From: Taudactylus pleione
Taxonomy: Eukaryota; Chordata; Amphibia; Anura; Myobatrachidae
Assembly: GCA_031769625.1 (NCBI GenBank)
Contig: JAUIMM010000888.1
Location: forward strand, 434,001-498,000
Direction of reading: 5' to 3'
DNA: 64,000 bases
Below the pieces are notes generated by a model. That model had not been told where the DNA came from. It saw nothing but the letters and a program-made list of their open reading frames with translations, and made no database searches. This document shows positions 9,490 to 18,639 of this stretch, piece by piece. The translations under genes were made by a program, and so were the position numbers. Each line of letters starts with the position of its first letter. Position 1 is the first letter of the stretch.

Positions 9490-9845
9490 TCATTTATACA
9501 CAACACAGGATGGAATGACGATATAGGCTTGGGTGATGGTATAATCTGGAGTGATGTATACATCATCTTCTTCACACATTATTAATTTGTCCCCGCTGGA
9601 ATCCACCATTACTGGTGCCTCTGTAATTTTTGAATGTAAATGACAGTAAAGGTCGTTCTCGTAGAATTTGTATTTCATTTTGATGGACATCATCTTTTCC
9701 ACATTTTGGGGAAGTAGTCTCAGGCCGATCACTGACAAGGTTCCCGGCTGTGCTGAAAACTCTTTCTGAGTACACACTGGAAGGTGGGCAGCTCAAGTAA
9801 AGCAAAGGCAGTTTTATGTGTAAGGGCCTCCAAAGGGTATATTTA
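9490..9845 (-). pseudogene. hAT transposase, C-terminal dimerisation domain, frameshifted
   Basis: The minus strand encodes the conserved C-terminal hAT dimerisation region. It begins with YLSCPPSSVYSERVFSTAGN and continues to a Leu-x-Pro-x-Asn-Val-Glu-Lys segment. The first part is in the frame of 9845-9572 and the second in that of 9777-9490, so a frameshift lies near 9715-9750. The catalytic RNase H-like region and the BED finger are missing. The MITE at 9846-10000 truncates the upstream side. It resembles ZBED/Charlie-type transposases in general form and cannot make a working enzyme. Confidence 0.83.
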
Positions 9846-10000
9846 TTTACTAAAGTTTCTAAAAATGAAAAGTGTTCATGTTGCCCATAGCAATCAATCA
9901 GATCCTGTCTATCATTTTGTAGAATGCAATAGAGAAATGATAACGACAATCTGATTGGTAGCTATGGGCAACATGAACACTTTTTAGAAGCTTTAGTAAA
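9846..10000. mobile_element. 155-bp palindromic MITE with TTTACTAAAG ends
   Basis: The two halves are near-perfect inverted copies: TTTACTAAAG...GTGTTCATGTTGCCCATAGC on the left, mirrored by GCTATGGGCAACATGAACAC...CTTTAGTAAA on the right, with a short centre around 9920. The whole element can fold into one long hairpin. It interrupts the hAT transposase remnant. This style of MITE is common in frog genomes; I do not assert the superfamily. Confidence 0.85.
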
Positions 10001-10070
10001 ACTAAAATTACCTCCAAATTTCCTCTTTTTCCTACCAGTAGTTATTTACATGTATCTCTTTATTTTCAGA

Positions 10071-10860
10071 TCTGTGTCTGTTGGGAAGAAAAAACAAAGT
10101 CTTCATCCCGTCTGGGATGAAAATCCACTCTCAGCAAGCAGGCATGGTGCTCAAGAATTCCCAAGAAAGACACAACGTAAAACTTAAACTTTAAACTGAA
10201 ATGTTGCATTCAATGCTCTGTTCCGCTTGTTCACATTTCTAAGTAATATGGTTAAGTGGACAGTGGGAACAATGGCAATTTGAAGGCCACTAACTAACTC
10301 TGTTTTTTTTAATGTCCCTGTACAGGTTGGGAAATGCCTTTACTTCCACTAATCCAAAGGATTATTTAAATCAATTGTTTTTGGAAACACTCTTCCTGGT
10401 CCCCTTCTGGGATGAAAATCCACTCCTAGCCACAGAAGCAGGCGCAGGATTCTCAAGAAAGACACAATGTAAGGCCTAAATCAGGGGTAGCCAACCTCCG
10501 TCCTCGAGGGCTACTAACAGTTCATGTTTTCAAGACCACCTAGCTGGTGCACAGGTGTATTCATTAATCACCAATACATTTGTAAAGATCAACAGGTGGA
10601 GTTAATTATTACAGTTATTATTCTGTGAGGAGACCTGGAAAACATGCACTGTTGGTAGCTCTCAGGGTTGGCTAACCCTGCCTTAAATCATAGATCTTAC
10701 GCTTGAGGCCACTAACTAACTCTGTTTTTTTTAATGTCCCTGTACAGGTTGGGAAATGCTTTTTCATGTGGAAAGCACTACTAGAAGTCTTCATGGTCCC
10801 ATTCTGGGATGAGAAAATCCACTCCCAGCAACAGCCATGTTCAAGGATTATTCCGTGGTA
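10071..10860 (+). repeat. Three tandem diverged exon-like modules
   Basis: A module recurs three times, at about 10071-10178, 10326-10468 and 10748-10857. It contains CTGGGATGA(GA)AAATCCACTC followed, in the first two copies, by CAAGAAAGACACAA. Copies 2 and 3 share an identical left flank with a T-rich tract and TGTCCCTGTACAG, an excellent splice acceptor. Copies 2 and 3 end in donor-like AAT/GTAAGG and GTG/GTAAGG. Copies 1 and 2 share an open frame through WDENPL and RKTQ; copy 3 has a stop in that frame. A hAT MITE (10482-10680) separates copies 2 and 3. I do not recognise the protein. Confidence 0.6.
10482..10680. mobile_element. 199-bp hAT MITE with near 8-bp target duplication
   Basis: The ends CAGGGGTAGCCAACC and (reverse complement) CAGGGTTAGCCAACC match at 14 of 15 positions. 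The flanking octamers GCCTAAAT (10474-10481) and CCTTAAAT (10681-10688) match at 6 of 8. Both are the signature of a hAT non-autonomous element. Confidence 0.85.
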
Positions 10861-11054
10861 AGGACTGATGTGAATGTGTAAAAAATTTTTTGTAAATGCC
10901 TCCTCCCCTCCCCTTCTCCCTCATAAGTTTTCTTCGGAATCAAATTATGAAATAAAATTTACTACCAATCAACCCTTCCTGTCCCTGCCCTGCCTTCAAC
11001 TACATACATACTCCAACTCCCGCAGGCCTCTCTTGAATCATAAAAGTGTTTCCT
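10861..11054. other. Pyrimidine-rich unassigned stretch
   Basis: This is a C/T-rich block (10890-10925) and AT-rich sequence after the third exon-like module. No feature is supported. Confidence 0.4.
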
Positions 11055-11427
11055 GATGTGCCATGTTTGAAGTTGAACTGCCATGTGTTTGTGCCGCCCA
11101 CTGCTGCCGCTTAGCTTTGTCAGCCAGCTAGCTTGGTGCAAATTTTGGGCCTAAATTGGATGAAAACAATATAGTGAGCTGTGAGGTGGTCAAAATCGAC
11201 TGGAAATGAGTGGAAATAAATGTTTTTGAGGTTAATAATATCGTAGGAACAAAAAGAGGCCCATTTTATGTGATTTTAGCTATTTTTATGATTTTTAAAG
11301 AAAAAATCCAGATCAAATACCAAAACCGAAAAACAAAACACGGAGGTGAGGTTTTGGCAAAACCAATCCAGATCCAAAACCAGAGGAGGATCCAGATCCA
11401 AAACATGGGGGTAAGTGCACATCTCTA
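11055..11427 (-). repeat. Dispersed repeat ending in TAGAGATGTGCAC
   Basis: Read on the minus strand from 11427, the segment starts TAGAGATGTGCAC and has short internal near-repeats of CCAGATCCAAAACC type (11367-11404). This is the layout of a dispersed hAT-like or related non-autonomous repeat. The left edge near 11055 is approximate and no coding frame is visible. Confidence 0.45.
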
Positions 11428-12298
11428 AATAACATATGCTGGAATGGATATGACATTTCTTTCTCCACGGGGCACTTTGAAAGAAATTTTTATCTTTTGA
11501 ACGTTTGCCGCTCTTATATTAGTGCTGCTACCTAATCTGTTCTTACCCGTCTAAACTTCGCTAACTTACTGTATCTTACATCTACACCTGCAATGGAAGC
11601 TACAGCCACCGGAAAAGACTGACAAACGGAGATCCAGGCTCCTCACAAGTGGGTAGAGCTGAGATATCATGACCTTCGCACAGCAGAACAGGTGTTCCAG
11701 TTACAGATCCCCTGTGCTTACCATTCCGGTGGTAAAACATACGGTCATCAGGGGAGACCACCACATGGAGCCTGACAGGTATAATTCTAATACTAGACTC
11801 CTTAACATTGGACGCATAGCATAAGGGGTTTTTACAGTTAAACACTCCGTTTGGAATATTATCAGCTCCCCGATCAAGGATAGAGCTATGTCTCTCATAT
11901 CCTCAGAGCTCTGAATATATTTACAGGACAATTCTAAAAAGGACTCTGATAAAAGCACCTTACAGGTATTCATCTATTGCAGCACTAATATATACTAATC
12001 CTTTGAAGAAAGAGAAATACAGTGATACTATTGTGAATTGATACACTGTTAAAAGTCCATGTGCTTTATACGGGTGCCATTATTTTAGATAGAGGAGAAT
12101 AATATAATACACACTGTTGGAGTATATATGTTTTATACTGATTAATCTCAGTGATTATATTTTATTTTAATAAATCAGAATTTATAGCAATAAATAATTG
12201 ATTCTTATATGAAGTTTTAGTGAACGTGTCAATTGTATCCACTCCTTGGTTCAAAAGCTGCTATACACATTGTTACTTATTTTTTACCTTGGGGCTGA
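11428..12298. other. Unassigned region with overlapping minus-strand open frames
   Basis: Two overlapping minus-strand frames (11973-11701 and 11845-11600) give 90 and 81 residues with no motif I recognise. The overlap could reflect one frameshifted old coding segment, since both have mixed composition unlike the simple repeats around them. The 11980-12290 part is AT-rich and empty. No gene is claimed. Confidence 0.35.
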
Positions 12299-12698
12299 CT
12301 AAAGGCCCCCATACATCAGCAATCGATTCTGGCAATTCTGCAATTTGCAGATGATTGTATAAAAATATCTTCAATGTATGGGCTTCACAGATCGCAGATT
12401 GCATCCAAAAAGTGATTGGAATTGTTGAATCAGATTGTCCAACGTGTTGGATTTCACAGATCAATTGGGACAGTAGATTGCTAGTGTATGGAGATGAGCA
12501 GCAGATTTGCAGACTATTACAAGTAAAATGATGGGCCTTTCAAGATTGGCAGATCTGTGTTTGCTGAAAATGATCTGCAAATAACTGAAAAAAGATCTGT
12601 AATGTATGGGCGCAGATTGGTAGATTGGGAAATCCTAAAATCGGGCAATAAATCGTTCAATTGTGGTTTTCAGATTGCTGATGTATGGGGGCATTTAG
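12299..12698. mobile_element. 400-bp palindromic MITE with GCCCCCATACATCAGCAATC ends
   Basis: The left end CTAAAGGCCCCCATACATCA and the right end (reverse complement CTAAATGCCCCCATACATCA) form a terminal inverted repeat of about 26 bp with one mismatch. Inside, GATTG/CAATC and TGTATGGG words recur in both orientations. No coding potential is seen. It abuts the transposase fragment at 12699-12921. Confidence 0.8.
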
Positions 12699-12921
12699 GC
12701 TTGTTTCTGCATTACTGGGTCTAAAAGAATTGCCTACAATTAATGAGACCTCTATCATGACTCCATCTGATAAAGTCACCATTCAAAGAATGCTTGAGGA
12801 CTATTTTAATGATAACGGCCAAATTGGCATGTCAGACAGTCCGTTTGAGTACTGGCAGGAAAAAAAGGCAATCTGGAAATTGCACGGGGTCGGCGCACAT
12901 CCCTACTTATTAATGTACTAA
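12699..12921 (+). pseudogene. hAT transposase fragment upstream of the dimerisation domain
   Basis: The plus-strand frame contains MSDSPFEYWQEKKAIW, the SPxEYW motif just N-terminal of the hAT dimerisation domain. It is preceded by an acidic helix (TIQRMLEDYFNDNG). The frame then runs into unrelated residues and a stop at 12919-12921, losing the dimerisation segment. The upstream side is cut by the MITE at 12299-12698. It is a short remnant of a transposase of the same broad type as the one at 9490-9845, but on the opposite strand. Confidence 0.72.
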
Positions 12922-13693
12922 ATGGACAGTACTGGAAATTATTCTAGGTCATACTGACCAAGTAAGACTGTGTAAATTGGAGTCAATATAATCTAATGGG
13001 TCTATTCATCAAAGTTCTGTTTTGCATTTGATTTTATGTTCAATTTAGCTCACCTGAAATCAAATCAAATCAAGATATCATTGACAAAATCCCACATTTA
13101 CAGAAATTTGATTCTGTAAGCCTTTTCTAAATTGAATTTGCTGTGGTAAGATTTTGACTAGTGATTTCTTAAACACAGAATCGAACTCAAAATCACCCAA
13201 AATAATAGATCTGGCAATTTTAGCATGAGCAGGTGCCAGTTACACAGAAACATGCACAGACCTGTGAGATCCGTGCATCTTTCTGTGTGAAAAAAACTCA
13301 TTAAAAGTGTAAAATAAAATTAAAATCCACATGGGGTATCCCTCTAAATGCACAACCAGCACCAGGCTTTTCTGAGCCGGTTCTGGTTTGAAAATACAGG
13401 GGGACAAAAGATGTAGGGTTCTCCCATATTTTCAACATCCAGCACCGGGCTCAGTGAGTCCTTGTACGGGGAACAAAATGAATAGGGTCCCCTGTATTTT
13501 CCAAAACCAGCATTGGACTCTTTTTTAGCGGGGGTGTAATGTTGCTAGCCAGCCCAGGTTAAGGTTCCCTGGGGAAGTGGGGACCCCCCTTGGAATGGGG
13601 GATATACACTCAAATGAGGATGTGAAGTATGTGGAAAAACCATATCAATTACAAATACGTATAAAGTAATTATGTTTATTGATATTAAAATCT
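12922..13693. other. Dispersed-repeat-like sequence, no gene
   Basis: AT-rich sequence with a GGGTCTATTCATCAAAG word at 12999, resembling MITE termini. Then come related phrases about AAAATACAGGGGGAC / CCTGTATTTTCC and CCAGCACCGG (13340-13530) that look like a decayed transposon interior. No coding frame is recognised. Confidence 0.4.
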
Positions 13694-14087
13694 CTAAATC
13701 CCAATTAGGGATGGCTGTATGTACCCCAGACACCTCTCACTGTGCGGGATGAGATGCTCTTTCAGGGATTGTCTTTCCGTAAGGACTTTTATCTTGTCAG
13801 TTCCATATGTTACCCTGATATGGTTTTCTATGAGACCATCAGTGAGGGACGTAAATTTAGAGGTGACTGATAAAAAATGGAAGCGGTGTACTGCACGTAT
13901 GATCACCAAAATCTCTGTCCTAAATTTCCATCATGGATTTCTCTGGGGAGTGGGTCCCAAACAGGTGCAATATTGATGTCTTTTACACCCAGGATGTGGT
14001 GATCATTATCTGTTAGCTTCTCCCTGGGGTATAGAAGTATGTTCTTTGCCCTACAGGCTGAGCTCCCAGCATCCCAAGGAGGGTGCT
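13694..14087 (-). other. Unrecognised minus-strand reading frames beside the 155-bp array
   Basis: Two adjacent minus-strand frames (14175-13903 and 13909-13694) give 90 and 71 residues and almost abut, as if a frameshift had split one coding segment. The first begins inside the 155-bp tandem unit. Composition is protein-like (hydrophilic with scattered aromatics), but I recognise no domain. The array may derive from the edge of this segment. Confidence 0.3.
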
Positions 14088-15775
14088 CCTGCAGATCACT
14101 GTAACCCTCCTCTACAGGTGACTCCCGGAGGTCCAGGTGTACAGTGTAAGTGAGCACTGCCTGTGTCTTATTCACAGTGCTGAGACAGGCGGCTAAGCTG
14201 CCGGATGTCTGTCTCCATCTGATCCTGCTTCTGTATTCTGCTGCTGCAGATCACTGTAACCGTCCTCTACTGGTGACTCCCGGAGGTCAAGGTGTACAGT
14301 GTAAGTGAGCACTGCCTGTGTCTTATTCATAGTGCTGAGACAGGCGGCTAAGCTGCTGGATGTCTGTCTCCATCTGATCCTGCTTCTGTATTCTGCTCCT
14401 GCAGATCACTGTAACCCTCCTCTACAGGTGACTCCCGGAGGTCCAGGTGTACAGTGTAAGTGAGCACTGCCTGTGTCTTATTCACAGTGCTGAGACAGGT
14501 GGCTAAGCTGCCGGATGTCTGTCTCCATCTGATCCTGCTCCTGCAGATCACTGTAACCCTCCTCTACAGGTGACTCCCGGAGGTCCAGGTGTACAGTGTA
14601 AGTGAGCACTGCCTGTGTCTTATTCACAGGGCTGAAACACGCGGCTAAGCTGCCGGATGTCTGTCTCCATCTGATCCTGCTTCTGTATTCTGCTCCTGCA
14701 GATCACTGTAACACTCCTCTATAGGTGACTCCCGGAGGTCCAGGTGTACAGTGTAAGTGAGCACTGCCTGTGTCTTATTCACAGTGCTGAGACAGGCGGC
14801 TAAGCTGCCGGATGTCTGTCTCCATCTGATCCTTCTTCTGTATTCTGCTCCTGCAGATCACTGTAATTCTCCTCTACAGGTGACTCCCGGAGGTCCAGGT
14901 GTACAGTGTAAGTGAGCACTGCCTGTGTCTTATTCACAGTGCTGAGACCGGCGGCTAAGCTGCCGGATGTCTGTCTCCATCTGATCCTTCTTCTGTATTC
15001 TGCTCCTGCAGATCACTGTAATTCTCCTCTACAGGTGACTCCCGGAGGTCCAGGTGTACAGTGTAAGTGAGCACTGCCTGTGTCTGAGTCACAGTGCTGA
15101 GACAGGCGGCTAAGCTGCCGGATGTCTGTCTCCATCTGATCCTGCTTCTGTATTCTGCTCCTATAGATCACTGTAACCCTCCTCTACAGGTGAGTCCCAG
15201 AGGTCCAGGTGTACAGTGTAAGTGAGCACTGCCTGTGTCTTATTCACAGTGCTGAGACAGGCGGCTAAGCTGCCGGATGTCTGTCTCCATCTGATCCTGC
15301 TTCTGTAATCTGCTCCTGCAGATCACTGTAACCCTCCTCTACAGGTGACTCCCGGAGGTCCAGGTGTACAGTGTAAGTGAGCACTGCCTGTGTCTTATTC
15401 ACAGTGATGAGACAGGCGGCTAAGCTGCTGTATGTCTGTCTCCATCTGATCCTGCTTCTGTATTCTGCTCCTACAGATCACTGTAACCCTCCTCTATAGG
15501 TGACTCCCGGAGGTCCAGGTGTACAGTGTAAGTGAGCACTGTCTGTGTCTTATTCACAGTGCTGAGACAGGTGGCTAAGCTGCCATATGTCTGTCTCCAT
15601 CTGAACCTGCTTCTGTATTCTGCTCCTGCAGATCACTGTAACCCTCCTCTACAGGTGACTCCCAGAGGTCCAGGTGTACAGTGTAAGTGAGCACTGTCTG
15701 TGTCTTATTCACAGTGCTGAGACAGGCGGCTAAGCTGCCGGATGTCTGTCTCTGCCTCATCCTGCTTCTGTATTC
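14088..15775. repeat. 155-bp tandem array, 11 copies
   Basis: The landmark AGATCACTGTAA recurs at 14093, 14248, 14403, 14545, 14700, 14855, 15010, 15165, 15320, 15475 and 15630. The spacing is exactly 155 bp except for one 142-bp unit from a 13-base deletion. Copies differ at a few positions. Each unit contains a pyrimidine-rich CTGCTCCTGCAG, then about 51 bp, then GTAAGTGAG, which together look like a splice acceptor, a small exon and a donor on the plus strand. The minus strand of each unit is open over most of its length, but 155 is not a multiple of three, so the frame changes from copy to copy. Confidence 0.93.
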
Positions 15776-16051
15776 TCCCGGCCAGACTGGTCAGCAGCGG
15801 TGTCCGTTGTAGTGGCAATAGGGTCTGTAGCACCAAGGAGTGTGCTCCAGCACTGTGGGAAGTAGATCTCTGTTCTATATTAACCATGCGGTTGTGTCAT
15901 GCCTGGTTTAGCCAGAAGTCTGTCACTGGTGCAGCGTTCAGTCCTCTGCCAGCTCGGTAACTTAGCAGCATGGCAGTGTGCGGCCACGTGGGCATGTCTG
16001 TAGTAGGTCGTCCAATCACAGCTTCAACTGGGATTTTATGTGAAACTGCAT
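15776..16051. other. Linker between the tandem array and the C48 protease exon
   Basis: This carries the tail of the last tandem unit and a short minus-strand frame (15887-15705, 60 residues) that ends inside that unit; it is not recognisable. An inverted CCAAT box (plus-strand CCAATC at 16011) is present. Downstream of the C48 stop I see no clear AATAAA on the minus strand. Confidence 0.35.
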
Positions 16052-16807
16052 CTAATCACCTGGACTAAGTCTCCTCTTTTTGTTACTGACATACTCCTCA
16101 TCCTCACTACGTTTTCTCTTCATAGTTTTTGGAAATGGTGTAACTATTGCAGTTTCTAGGCATCCAGTTTCTAGGCATCCAGTTTCTAGGCATCCAGTTT
16201 CTAGGTAAGCTGAACTAAGTCTCCTCCTTTTGTTAGTGCCATACTTTTCACAAAGTTTTCTCTTCCTATTTTTTGGAAATGGTGTAAAGGTTCCAGTTTC
16301 TAGGCACTTTATGAGATGTTCCCTCATTAGCTCATTGTTGTAGCTGCTGGTGGGAATGTCGTTGTAGAAGAGCAGCTCCACAGCATTTGCTATGGCATAT
16401 ACCACACAGTCAAGTGAGTTTTCCGGCTGTTGCTCCACGTCCAGGATTTTGATCATTTTCAGCGTGTTTCTTGGAACAACAGTTCTGTAGAGGTCTTGTA
16501 GTTGTTTAAGAGCACAGGGGGTAAACATTAACTCTTGAAGACTGTCTACAACTTGTATCTCTCCATTCCGAAAGCAGGACAGGAAACAGTGTTGGTGACA
16601 CTTATCTGCGTGGATCTGTACTGCAGGCCCAGAGACGGGGATGTAGGAGCTAAATATTGCTCCCCATGTGCTTTGCAAGCCTTGTGTATTAAATTGTCGT
16701 CGCAGTATGTTCTGGGCGGCATCAATGACGTCGGCTTCCAGATGCCCGCGGCCCTGCAGGCTGAGTCTATGTTCATGTGTTAGCCATAAATGAGCCAGCC
16801 ACATTAT
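16052..16807 (-). CDS. Ulp1/SENP-like (C48) cysteine protease domain protein, last exon
   Basis: A clean 250-codon frame runs from ATG at 16804 to a stop at 16052. Its N-terminal half resembles the Ulp1/SENP C48 protease fold, which cleaves ubiquitin-like modifiers. A DAAQNILRRQF helix and GLQST are followed by candidate catalytic His72 (QHCF), Asp87 (VVDSL), Gln125/126 and Cys133 (LDC). Trp after His and Gly after Cys, usual in active enzymes, are replaced by Cys and Val, so activity is uncertain. From residue 165 there are two copies of a CLET...TPFPK...KRKR...KKRRL block, each with a bipartite-like nuclear localisation signal, joined by four LETGC repeats. On the minus strand a pyrimidine tract and ACATTTACAG end at 16808, so this is probably the last exon of a spliced gene. 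Similar domains occur in both host genes and mobile elements; which applies here is not decided. Confidence 0.72.
   Translation of the reverse strand: MMWLAHLWLTHEHRLSLQGRGHLEADVIDAAQNILRRQFNTQGLQSTWGAIFSSYIPVSGPAVQIHADKCHQHCFLSCFRNGEIQVVDSLQELMFTPCALKQLQDLYRTVVPRNTLKMIKILDVEQQPENSLDCVVYAIANAVELLFYNDIPTSSYNNELMREHLIKCLETGTFTPFPKNRKRKLCEKYGTNKRRRLSSAYLETGCLETGCLETGCLETAIVTPFPKTMKRKRSEDEEYVSNKKRRLSPGD
16149..16208. repeat. 15-bp coding tandem repeat (LETGC)
   Basis: Four copies of a 15-bp unit (CCAGTTTCTAGGCAT) encode the repeated Leu-Glu-Thr-Gly-Cys of the C48 protein. They sit between two halves of a larger duplication with a 150-bp offset (ACTAAGTCTCCTC at 16064 and 16214). The 15-bp step keeps the frame. 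Confidence 0.9.
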
Positions 16808-18245
16808 CTGTAAATGTGCAAGAAAAAAGTGGAATTAGGGATAAATGGCAATATGTTTCTACCTACTAAACCAATGTTATTTACATGTGCTATAAAGACA
16901 CATGCACAGCATTTGCCCATTGCTTAGGACACTAGGTAATGGTATACAAGGGTGGTAGGGTACTACATATGTAATCAATGTAACAGTATAGTCAAAGTAT
17001 TTGCCGGAAGCCAATGAGAGTAAAATGAATTAGTGGTATATAACAAAACAAATAGCATAAAGGAGACATGTTGGTATATGAAATCCAGTCCTAAAGAACA
17101 CCGATGTTTTGCAGCAAACCGGGAACAATAAAACATAAGACTGGTAAAGAATGAAAGCCAAAGCCGTAAGGTCACATGACTGCTGTTGCCCATTCTGTGC
17201 CTTCATGCCGCTGTACACAAATGTCACTGTAAGATGGCATTGTAGCACGTTTATGTTCTGGCTGATGACAATGTAGCTGTGGGTTATTATTCGGTTGCAG
17301 TTATGATAAAGTCAGTGTGGCCTGGCTGTGATGGCCTATTAAGGAAAGAGTAGGAATGTCATGGTAGGTAACTTTGGCCTACAGTATTTGTGTTTTCAGG
17401 GGCTTCACTAGATATCAGCAACCAGGAAAGAGGTCCTGACTGTCAGGCATCTTTCTTCTTAGTCATGTGAGTGCTGATAACATTATGTAACTTATTATGT
17501 TTCCCAATGGTGAGATGTGGAGTGAATTAGGACAGTGTCAGGGTGCAGTAGTATACTCTCACATGTGCACTGACCATCTGCCAGATCCCTCTCCCATGTC
17601 ACTGTAGCACATGAAGCATGCAGACACTGCTGTTTCCATGTCATGTCATTGCAGAGTGGGAACTGGGCAGTGACAATGTGATCACACGTAACCTCCCTGA
17701 CATGTGGGAGTGCCATGGGATTGTTGTGGACATGTAGTAAAAGCCATATGTGATTCTGAGTTGTACATAGGGGGAATGGAAGTCTGTGTCTGATGTATCT
17801 CTTCTCTTGTACCCAGCATGTAGGTGGTGCAAATACTAAAGATGATGGTTATGGTGGTCGGCGGAATATTAATGGGTGGCGCAGGTTTCTATGTACAGAT
17901 GCACAAACTCCTGCATGAGCTGAATGTATAGCCGCATTAGTATAAGGTAGTGACTCTGAATACAATTACTGTATATATAGCCACTTTGCATGTGACTCAG
18001 AATAAGCTCCCTAATATATGTATAGGGTAAGGGAGAGGGGATAAGATGGTGTACTAAGCCATTCCTTAGTAGTCTGTATGAGTTTAGCAATGGTTGTTAT
18101 TAGTCAGTGACATATGTAATACGCAGAGTATGCCTGGTATATCTATGTGATTAGGGGCCTATTCATCACTGGGGGCCTGGAATCAAGTGATTGTATTACA
18201 GTCATTTATGTTTTAAAATATCTACACAGAGCTGATTGTGTAGGC
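16808..18245. other. Upstream or intronic sequence of the C48 gene, no exon identified
   Basis: Mixed AT-rich sequence. Scattered short frames on both strands (for example 17248-16975 and 17832-17495 minus) show no motif or codon pattern. Earlier exons of the minus-strand C48 gene may lie here or further right, but none can be supported. A word GGGGCCTATTCATCA at 18153 resembles a MITE end. Confidence 0.4.
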
Positions 18246-18403
18246 CAGGGATATTCAACTTGCGGCCCTCTAGTGGTTGTAGAACTACACATCCCAGCAT
18301 GCTCTGCCTCAGTTTTGCTATTAGGGTATGATAAAGCTGAGGCAGGGCATGCTGGTATGTGTAGTTCTGCAGCTGCTGGAGGGACGCATGTTGAATCCCA
18401 CTG
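18246..18403. mobile_element. 158-bp palindromic hAT MITE with near 8-bp duplication
   Basis: The ends CAGGGATATTCAACTTGCGG and (reverse complement) CAGTGGGATTCAACATGCGT are related inverted repeats, and the interior mirrors GTAGAACTACACATCCCAGC. The flanking octamers GTGTAGGC (18238-18245) and ATGTAGGA (18404-18411) match at 6 of 8. This is a typical hAT MITE in structure. Confidence 0.85.
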
Positions 18404-18426
18404 ATGTAGGACAAACAAGTCACAGC

Positions 18427-18639
18427 ATGAAACAGACAGAACAGGAGAGTACAATAAGAAATTCTAATTCTGATATTGATGAGATACATTCTAAGGCGCT
18501 TATTTATATTATAGGTGTGGAAATCCCAATTGTAGAAGAAAATATGATTAATGATGATTGGCAACAAAAACAATTAGAAATAAATAAAGAAAAGATGACA
18601 GGGAAAATAATATCCCACCCTGCTAATAATACAACATAG
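18427..18639 (+). CDS. Hypothetical small AT-rich reading frame
   Basis: A 70-codon frame from ATG at 18427 to TAG at 18637-18639 follows the hAT MITE. The product would be acidic and hydrophilic, rich in Glu, Asn, Ile and Lys, with no signal peptide, membrane span or known motif. A splice-acceptor-like TTATATTATAG lies inside it near 18515, so part may instead be a real exon of something else. I do not recognise it, and chance is a serious alternative in AT-rich DNA. Confidence 0.18.
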   Translation: MKQTEQESTIRNSNSDIDEIHSKALIYIIGVEIPIVEENMINDDWQQKQLEINKEKMTGKIISHPANNTT

